Shown in pieces: positions 58,650 to 64,000 of a DNA stretch of 64,000 nt. Position 1 is the first letter of the stretch, and each line of letters opens with the position of its first letter. The translations under genes were made by a program, and so were the position numbers. Location of the stretch: positions 17,403 through 81,402 of the forward strand of contig JACRMH010000009.1 of NCBI GenBank assembly GCA_016219545.1, in the 5' to 3' direction. This DNA comes from Chloroflexota bacterium (GTDB lineage: Bacteria > Chloroflexota > Anaerolineae > Anaerolineales > Villigracilaceae). The notes under the pieces are model-generated. The model had not been told where the DNA came from. It was given only the letters and a program-made list of their open reading frames with translations, and searched no databases.

Positions 58650-59609
58650 ATGACTTCTCAAAATACTCGTAACCCCGGTACGCCCCTCGACCTTGATTGG
58701 GTGATGGGCGCGCACGTCAACAAAAGCGCGGTGGAGCGCCGCACCGCCACGCTGACAGGTCGCCGCACCGTCAAAAAGGACTGGCAGGCGGCATGGCTTT
58801 TACGCGCCATCACCAACATTGACCTGACCACCCTCGCAGGCGATGATACGCCCGGGCGCGTTCATCGTCTTTGCGCCAAAGCCAAACAGCCATTACGCCC
58901 CGATATGCTAGTGAAGCTTGGATTGGATGGCGAGAAGATCACAGTCGGTGCGGTGTGTGTGTATCCCAACCGTGTTGCGGATGCAGTTCACGCGCTTCAA
59001 GGTTCTAACATTCCAGTTGCTTCTGTTGCGACAGGTTTCCCTGCGGGACAGACTCCTCTGCCGCAGCGCATTCAGGAAATTGAGCAAGCCGTGGAATCTG
59101 GCGCCAAAGAAATTGACGTGGTCATCGCCCGTAATTATGTGTTGACAGGTGACTGGGCAGCCATGTACGATGAACTGCAACAATTCCGCAAAGCCTGCGG
59201 TGAATCGCACATGAAAACGATTTTAGCGACTGGCGATTTAGGTTCTCTCAAGCAGGTTTATCAAGCCAGCCTCGTGGCAATGATGGCAGGCTCGGACTTT
59301 ATCAAGACATCCACGGGCAAGGAAACGGTCAATGCCACACTGGAGTTTAGTTTGGTGATGACCCGTGCCATCCGTGATTATCTGAATCGCTTCGGCTACA
59401 AAGTGGGCTTCAAGCCCGCGGGTGGGATCAGCTCCGCGAAGCAAGCGATGGCATGGCAGTCGTTGATGAAAGAAGAACTCGGCGATGAATGGTTGAAGAA
59501 TGATCTATTCCGCATTGGCGCGTCCAGTTTGTTGACCGACATCGAGCGGCAGTTGTATCACTACATCACAGGTCACTACGCGGCGAAACATCATATGCCG
59601 ATGGGATAA
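58650..59609 (+). CDS. deoC: Deoxyribose-phosphate aldolase (long form)
   Basis: 319 residues; splits 2-deoxyribose 5-phosphate into glyceraldehyde 3-phosphate and acetaldehyde. The Schiff-base lysine is in FIKTSTGKE (near 217), with a second active lysine in YKVGFKPAGGIS; DVVIARNYVL is also typical. The longer N-terminus matches the eukaryote-like long DeoC group. The aldehyde dehydrogenase at 63046 would oxidise the acetaldehyde; in related genomes I would expect it directly downstream. The last 30 bases of deoC recur at 62912. Confidence 0.94.
   Translation: MTSQNTRNPGTPLDLDWVMGAHVNKSAVERRTATLTGRRTVKKDWQAAWLLRAITNIDLTTLAGDDTPGRVHRLCAKAKQPLRPDMLVKLGLDGEKITVGAVCVYPNRVADAVHALQGSNIPVASVATGFPAGQTPLPQRIQEIEQAVESGAKEIDVVIARNYVLTGDWAAMYDELQQFRKACGESHMKTILATGDLGSLKQVYQASLVAMMAGSDFIKTSTGKETVNATLEFSLVMTRAIRDYLNRFGYKVGFKPAGGISSAKQAMAWQSLMKEELGDEWLKNDLFRIGASSLLTDIERQLYHYITGHYAAKHHMPMG
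59580..59609 (+). repeat. deoC 3' tail, native copy (tail repeat pair E)
   Basis: The last 30 bases including TAA. They match 62912-62941 at 26 of 30 positions without gaps. Confidence 0.75.
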
Positions 59610-59615
59610 GAACGT

Positions 59616-60002
59616 ATGAGTTCCAAGCGAAACCACCAGTCCAAGACAACTGATACAAACTCCACGACTGCCGAAAGTGTTTTGAAGGTGATGTATGCTC
59701 AAGGCAAGGTGCAATTTGGCGACGCCATGAAAGGATTTTGGCTTTATGGTGGTGATTTGTGTCCAGCTTGTCTGCGAAACTCTGCTGGCGAAGTGAACTT
59801 TCAAGGCGAAAAGGCACTTTCCATTAATGGGTTCATGTACCGCGAGCGTGGCATTTTGATCGGATATTTTCTGTGTGAAATCTGTACTCTGTTTATTCAT
59901 GAACAGGCGCGGAAACATCCGTATCAGGAAACACCTTTGCATTTGAAGATCGAGACCAATTTGAAGGAAGCCTATCAAAGATATTTATCTTCTCTGAATT
60001 GA
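59616..60002 (+). CDS. Small protein with two CxxC pairs
   Basis: 128 residues. CPAC near residue 49 and CEIC near 90 are probably zinc ligands; hydrophilic ends suggest a cytoplasmic protein. Function unknown. It starts 6 bases after the deoC stop and is the first gene of the block enclosed by the two deoC tails. No separate promoter is visible, so it would use deoC transcription. Confidence 0.6.
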   Translation: MSSKRNHQSKTTDTNSTTAESVLKVMYAQGKVQFGDAMKGFWLYGGDLCPACLRNSAGEVNFQGEKALSINGFMYRERGILIGYFLCEICTLFIHEQARKHPYQETPLHLKIETNLKEAYQRYLSSLN

Positions 60003-60014
60003 AAGGGGTGACTT

Positions 60015-60128
60015 ATGACTATTCTGATAGAAATCCCAGAAACAAACATAAATAAAAAGACCTGGCACCAAATATTTGAGCACATGTTGCTACGGAGAAG
60101 TGTTAATGCTTTGCCCGATAAGTATTAA
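60015..60128 (+). CDS. Very small ORF with a strong ribosome binding site
   Basis: 37 residues (MTILIEIPETNINKKTWHQ and onward), basic, no membrane segment. GAAAGGGGTGA lies 5 bases before the ATG, and the gene ends ahead of a terminator. It may be a real small protein or the truncated start of a larger one. Confidence 0.4.
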   Translation: MTILIEIPETNINKKTWHQIFEHMLLRRSVNALPDKY

Positions 60129-60155
60129 CCTTTTTATCCTCACATTTAATACAAA

Positions 60156-60188
60156 AACAATCCCTGTTACGGGATTGTTTTTTTTCCA
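60156..60188 (+). terminator. Terminator before the cytochrome genes
   Basis: AACAATCCC-TGTTAC-GGGATTGTT followed by TTTTTTT. It closes the deoC transcript. Confidence 0.85.
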
Positions 60189-60317
60189 ACTCCACTATAA
60201 TAAAATCCTACCTATATTGTCCTATTTAGACAGGACAATGATGGTGAACGGTTATAAGTTTCTTTGGAAAGTTTATCGGTTGGTTCTTTTTCATTTTGTT
60301 TATATAGGAGAAAATAT

Positions 60318-61805
60318 ATGATTCGCAAACTCGCTTTTGTCGCAGTATTGATCGGCTCCTTAATGATATTAATTTCAGCATGTGGTGGGCAGTCCGTTCA
60401 ACTTGCTCCTGCCACAGAAGTCGTCGTGGCCACAGAGGCTCCAACGGCAACACAAGCCCCAACCGAGGCTCCCCCAGCCTTGACCGGTGATGTCTCACGC
60501 GGCGGCAGACTTTACGACAAGTGGGCTGAGGAACTGGGTGTTGACGTGCCCGAAGGCGATCACCCCCTTTGGGCGACGCAGACCACAAATACCCGCAAAG
60601 GCGCGGACACCTGGCGCTGCAAAGAATGCCACGGTTGGGATTACAAAGGCGCGGAAGGCGCTTACGGCTCCGGTTCGCACAAGACCGGCTTTACAGGTGT
60701 GATGGGGCTGTCTGGAAAAGATCCCAGTGAGATTCTGGATATTCTCAAAGGTTCCACCAATCCCGACCACGATTTTTCAGCTTATATGGATGATCAAGCC
60801 TTGACCGATCTCGCCTTGTTCATGAGCGAGACATTGATGGATTATTCCGTCTTCATCAATGCGGATAAATCCCTCGTTGGCGGTGACGCTGCCGAAGGAG
60901 AAACTTTCGTTGGCGAGGTCTGCATGGAATGCCATGGACCCAAGGGTTTGTCGCTTAACTTTGGTGATGTTAATGAACCTGAATATCAGGGGACCATCGC
61001 CTTGGACAACCCATGGGAGTTTATGCACAAGATACGCTACGGTCAGCCCGGCTTTGCTGAAATGCCCTCCCTTGTGGATGATGGAGTGGACGATGTGACC
61101 CTTGCCAATGTATTAGCGCACGTATCCACCTTCCCGACCAGTTCACCCGTCTCTGAAGGCGGACGCCTTTACGATAATTGGATTTCCGCCATGGATGTGG
61201 ATGCCCCCGCAACCGACCAGCCCCTGTTTGCCACCCAAACTACCAACACCCGCACCGGCAGGGATACCTGGCGCTGCAAGGAATGTCACGGCTGGGATTA
61301 CAAAGGTGTTGATGGCGCATACGGCTCCGGGTCGCATATGACCGGGTTCCCAGGCCTTCGCGCAAGCTCCCTGATGTCTGCTGAAGACTTGACCGCCTGG
61401 CTCGATGGCACGAAGAACGCAGATCACAACTTCGTCGGCGAAGGGATGCTGGGAGAAGCGCAGGCTGCAATGCTTGTGGCCTTCCTGCAAAGCAACAAGA
61501 TCGACACCACCGCTTTTATTGCTGAAGATGGAACGGTCAGCGGCGGATACACCCAGCGGGGCGCGGACTTCTTTGACTTGAATTGCGCAGACTGCCACGG
61601 CGAGGATGGAACCACGCTCAACTTTGGCAGTGACACCGAGCCTGAATATGTCGGCACGGTCGGCGCGGACAATCCCTGGGAGTTCATTCACAAGATTTCA
61701 TATGGACACCCGGGCGCGATCATGCCTTCCGGTATTAATATGGATTGGAGTTTGCAGGACATCATCGATGTGCTTACCTTCGTCCGGACTCTGCCTACAA
61801 AATAA
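60318..61805 (+). CDS. Tetraheme cytochrome c lipoprotein made of two repeats
   Basis: 495 residues. Lipobox near SACGG and a Thr/Pro/Ala linker to about 60 anchor it outside the membrane. Four CxxCH heme sites: C101 (CKECH), C202 (CMECH), C320 (CKECH) and C423 (CADCH). Residues 65-275 and 285-490 are internal duplicates, each starting GGRLYDxW and including TQTTNTR, DTWRCKECHGWDYKG and AYGSGSH. Probably an extracellular electron carrier or a subunit of a respiratory chain; redox partner unknown. TAGGAG supports the start. Confidence 0.85.
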   Translation: MIRKLAFVAVLIGSLMILISACGGQSVQLAPATEVVVATEAPTATQAPTEAPPALTGDVSRGGRLYDKWAEELGVDVPEGDHPLWATQTTNTRKGADTWRCKECHGWDYKGAEGAYGSGSHKTGFTGVMGLSGKDPSEILDILKGSTNPDHDFSAYMDDQALTDLALFMSETLMDYSVFINADKSLVGGDAAEGETFVGEVCMECHGPKGLSLNFGDVNEPEYQGTIALDNPWEFMHKIRYGQPGFAEMPSLVDDGVDDVTLANVLAHVSTFPTSSPVSEGGRLYDNWISAMDVDAPATDQPLFATQTTNTRTGRDTWRCKECHGWDYKGVDGAYGSGSHMTGFPGLRASSLMSAEDLTAWLDGTKNADHNFVGEGMLGEAQAAMLVAFLQSNKIDTTAFIAEDGTVSGGYTQRGADFFDLNCADCHGEDGTTLNFGSDTEPEYVGTVGADNPWEFIHKISYGHPGAIMPSGINMDWSLQDIIDVLTFVRTLPTK

Positions 61806-61831
61806 ACCGGATTAGCGGCGAACCGGTAACG

Positions 61832-61875
61832 GATCCACGGGAGGGCTCTTCATAAAGTCGTCCCGTGGATTTTTA
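61832..61875 (+). terminator. Terminator after the tetraheme cytochrome gene
   Basis: ATCCACGGGA-loop-TCCCGTGGAT followed by TTTTA. Since the next gene starts 26 bases later, it may only attenuate. Confidence 0.75.
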
Positions 61876-61900
61876 CATCGGAAGCGTAAGGAGAAATATC

Positions 61901-62734
61901 ATGGACCTGTTTAACCAAATCATCTATAACATTGTGGAAGTCCATCCACTTCACCCTTTGATCGTCCACTTCCCAATTGCCTTAACCAGCGCGGCTTTGT
62001 TTTTCATGCTGCTTGCATTGTGGCGGAGGAGTGATGAGCTTGAACAAGTTGCATTCGCCAACCTTGCGCTGGCTGCGGTTAGTTCCGTGGTGGCAGGCAT
62101 CACAGGTATGATGGACAATAAAAATACATACGACGGCGCTGCACCAAATGCGAGCGCCAAGATCGTGCTGGCTTCGATCCTATTGGCGATATCCCTTTTC
62201 GTTATTGTTGCCCGTTGGCGCAAACCAAATATCTTCCATTCTTCCATGCCTGCGCGCGCTTTATATATTGGAAGCTACTTTGTCAACTTTGGGCTGGTGA
62301 CTGTATTGGGGTTTCTGGGCGGCGTCATTTTGTATGGTTTCCACGAACTCCCAAAGAATGAAATCACCGAGAATAATGTCAGGTTGGAACAGGCACATAC
62401 CTTCCCAACGCCGACATCGAATCCTGATGGGGCTAGTATAGCAGTCCCATCCAGCGGGATCAGTTTTACCAATGAAGTATTTCCCATCATCAAGAGCCGC
62501 TGTGTCAGTTGTCATGGCGGACAAAAGACCGAGGAGGGATTGGACCTGACCAGTTATGAAGGCTTGATGGTGGGTTCCGAGAATGGTCCCGTGATCATTC
62601 CAGGAGATGCGATGGAAAGCATTCTGGCGAAGGCATTAATCGAGAGGGAAATGCCCAAACGCGGACCCAAGTTGAGTCCCAGCCAGGCGCAGATCATCCT
62701 TGACTGGATCAGCCAGGGCGCTCGCGATAATTAG
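61901..62734 (+). CDS. DUF2231-like membrane protein with C-terminal cytochrome c domain
   Basis: 277 residues. Four membrane helices (about 15-155), starting VEVHPLHPLIVHFPIALTSA, match the DUF2231 type. After a linker rich in Pro and Thr comes a single-heme domain with CVSCH (C201) in SRCVSCHGGQKTEEGLDLTSYEGL and GDAMESILAKALIEREMP, the pattern of planctomycete-type PSCyt1 domains. It probably accepts electrons at the membrane for the adjacent tetraheme protein. AGGAGAAA precedes the start at 61901. Confidence 0.82.
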   Translation: MDLFNQIIYNIVEVHPLHPLIVHFPIALTSAALFFMLLALWRRSDELEQVAFANLALAAVSSVVAGITGMMDNKNTYDGAAPNASAKIVLASILLAISLFVIVARWRKPNIFHSSMPARALYIGSYFVNFGLVTVLGFLGGVILYGFHELPKNEITENNVRLEQAHTFPTPTSNPDGASIAVPSSGISFTNEVFPIIKSRCVSCHGGQKTEEGLDLTSYEGLMVGSENGPVIIPGDAMESILAKALIEREMPKRGPKLSPSQAQIILDWISQGARDN

Positions 62735-62751
62735 TTGCAGGTTCTCTTTAT

Positions 62752-62795
62752 TCACTTCCAGTGGTCTTTAGGTCACTGGAAGTGTTTTTATTTGG
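62752..62795 (+). terminator. Terminator at the end of the cytochrome cluster
   Basis: CACTTCCAGTG-loop-CACTGGAAGTG followed by TTTTTATTT. The following 250 bases to the aldehyde dehydrogenase have no gene. Confidence 0.88.
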
Positions 62796-62911
62796 GGTAC
62801 TCAAAACCGGATCTGTACGGGGTATATTGTCACGGCAGCCACGCTTCCGATTGCCTTGCGTTCACCTCTCCTACTTGCTAAGAAATGGCGAATGGGTTAA
62901 CCTTGAAATAA

Positions 62912-62941
62912 TCGGCAAAATATCATATGCCGATGGAATAA
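62912..62941 (+). repeat. Copy of the deoC 3' tail (tail repeat pair E)
   Basis: 30 bases matching 59580-59609 (26 identical, no gaps). In the deoC frame it reads AKYHMPM-E-stop against AKHHMPM-G-stop. It lies 3.3 kb downstream of deoC, just before the aldehyde dehydrogenase. Confidence 0.75.
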
Positions 62942-62950
62942 AGGCTTTTA

Positions 62951-63017
62951 CCACCAAGGGTCACAACGGTACACAAAGGAAGAACCAAAAAGGTTTTCCT
63001 TCGTGACCCTTGGTGAC
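62951..63017. repeat. Inverted repeat in the leader of the aldehyde dehydrogenase gene
   Basis: ACCAAGGGTCACAACGG ... TTCGTGACCCTTGGT, arms of about 13 bp, of the intergenic palindrome class (CCACGAAGGGTCACGAAGG at 51414 is similar). Confidence 0.55.
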
Positions 63018-63045
63018 ACTTCGCGGTTGAATCTTGGAGTAACTT

Positions 63046-64000
63046 ATGAGCAAAATACTTGAAATCTTCAAAACCATGGAATACGGACCCGCGCCCGAAG
63101 CGCCTGATGCAGTCAAAGCGTGGCTGGACGAACATGGACGTAAGTTCGGCTTGTTCATCAACAATGAGTGGGTGACGCCGAAGGGTGCGAAGTTCTATTC
63201 GTCCATCAACCCAGCGAACGGCGAATTACTAGCCGAGACCACACAGGCTGGACAAAAAGAAGTCGATGCGGCGGTGGGGGCGGCGCGTGAGGCGTTCAAA
63301 ACATGGAGCAAAACTCCTGGTGTGACTCGTGCGCGCTACCTCTATGCCATTGCATGCAATCTTCAGAAACATTCGCGCTTGCTGGCGGTGCTCGAAAGCA
63401 TGGACAACGGCAAGCCGATCCGTGAATCGAGAGATATTGATGTGCCACTGCTGGCGCGTCACTTTTACTATTATGCGGGTTGGGCACAACTCATGGAAAC
63501 CGAACTGCGTGACTATCAACCTGTCGGTGTGGTGGGGCAGATCATCCCGTGGAATTTCCCGCTATTGATGCTGGCATGGAAGATCGCGCCTGCGATTGCG
63601 ATGGGCAACACCGTTGTGTTGAAGCCTGCTTCGTACACAAGACTCACGGCGTTGCTGTTCGCGGAAATTGTTGCCGAGGCGGGATTGCCTGCTGGCGTTG
63701 TTAATGTAATTACTGGAAGCAGCAGTGGTGGCTCGATGATCGTCACGCACCCTGATGTGGATAAGATCGCGTTCACGGGTTCAACGGATGTTGGGCGCAC
63801 GCTCCGCAAGCAGACGGCTGGTTCTGGCAAGAAACTCTCGCTTGAACTCGGTGGCAAGAGTCCATTTGTCGTGTTTGACGATGCCGATTTGGATGGAGCA
63901 GTTGAAGGCGTGGTCGATGCGATTTGGTTTAATCAGGGTCAGGTTTGTTGCGCAGGATCAAGGCTGATTGTGCAGGAAAATGTCGCAGCGAAGTTTATCC
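63046..64000 (+). CDS. Aldehyde dehydrogenase (3' end outside window)
   Basis: 318 residues visible, open to the window end. NAD-binding and catalytic parts seen: PWNFPLLMLAWKIAPAIAMGNTVVLKPA, FTGSTDVGR, the glutamate in LELGGKSPFVVFDDADLD, and the catalytic cysteine region GQVCCAGSR. A non-acylating ALDH; given deoC upstream, it probably oxidises the acetaldehyde from deoxyribose breakdown (inference). TTGGAG lies upstream of the ATG. The two genes are separated by the inserted cytochrome block. Confidence 0.92.
   Translation, partial: MSKILEIFKTMEYGPAPEAPDAVKAWLDEHGRKFGLFINNEWVTPKGAKFYSSINPANGELLAETTQAGQKEVDAAVGAAREAFKTWSKTPGVTRARYLYAIACNLQKHSRLLAVLESMDNGKPIRESRDIDVPLLARHFYYYAGWAQLMETELRDYQPVGVVGQIIPWNFPLLMLAWKIAPAIAMGNTVVLKPASYTRLTALLFAEIVAEAGLPAGVVNVITGSSSGGSMIVTHPDVDKIAFTGSTDVGRTLRKQTAGSGKKLSLELGGKSPFVVFDDADLDGAVEGVVDAIWFNQGQVCCAGSRLIVQENVAAKFI

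Noticed and set aside
61143..61691. 182-codon minus-strand frame opposite the tetraheme cytochrome
   Set aside because: The plus strand has four heme motifs and an internal duplication in frame.

Overview
The window looks like a chromosomal segment of a Chloroflexota bacterium, most likely class Anaerolineae. This is inferred from gene content and style: Thr/Pro-linker lipoproteins, GAF/HD-GYP regulators, several starts with no leader room for a Shine-Dalgarno, and many palindromic intergenic repeats. No rRNA, tRNA, prophage or CRISPR array was seen.

Layout. 1-2.7 kb: end of a first phosphate (Pst) transporter operon, then an NfeD-type membrane protease. 2.8-11.6 kb: lipA, followed by accessory genes (two lipoproteins, a frameshifted membrane protein, a single-chain restriction-modification enzyme, a TPR protein, a membrane-bound LuxR-HTH regulator). 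11.8-24.3 kb: acetyltransferase, GAF-GAF-HD-GYP protein, the SRP RNA gene (14119-14224), membrane proteins, proC, an MFS exporter, an ABC-F ATPase and a large glycosyltransferase-like membrane protein. 24.3-38.9 kb: a phosphate island with a cation efflux protein, a second pstSCAB set, a lone pstB, the operon pstS-pstC-pstA-pstB-arsC-phoU, surE, phoR, phoB and two probable small RNAs. 38.9-52 kb: tsaC-prmC-prfA, uvrC with a receiver protein, transporters, a two-component system and a cysteine desulfurase-rhodanese fusion. 52.4-58.2 kb: trxB, mdh, gltA, oligopeptidase B. 58.3-64 kb: deoC and an aldehyde dehydrogenase, separated by an inserted cytochrome c cluster.

Two patterns stand out. First, at five loci (lipA, the restriction enzyme, proC, the ABC-F gene, deoC) accessory genes sit directly behind a host gene, in the same orientation, and the block is closed by a second copy of the last 30-87 bases of that host gene. 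In four of five the host stop codon is kept and the copies align without gaps. At lipA the process seems to have been repeated, with a hairpin terminator copied three times. This resembles integration at gene 3' ends, but no recombinase is present in any block.

Second, arrays of 11-bp direct repeats of the type TTAACA-N5 (Pho boxes) lie in front of pstS, phoB, a probable surE promoter and two paralogous small RNA genes next to phoB. The two RNAs share a C-rich single-stranded segment and have terminator hairpins whose outer stems differ by compensating changes. These are the best candidates here for an undescribed phosphate-starvation regulatory circuit.
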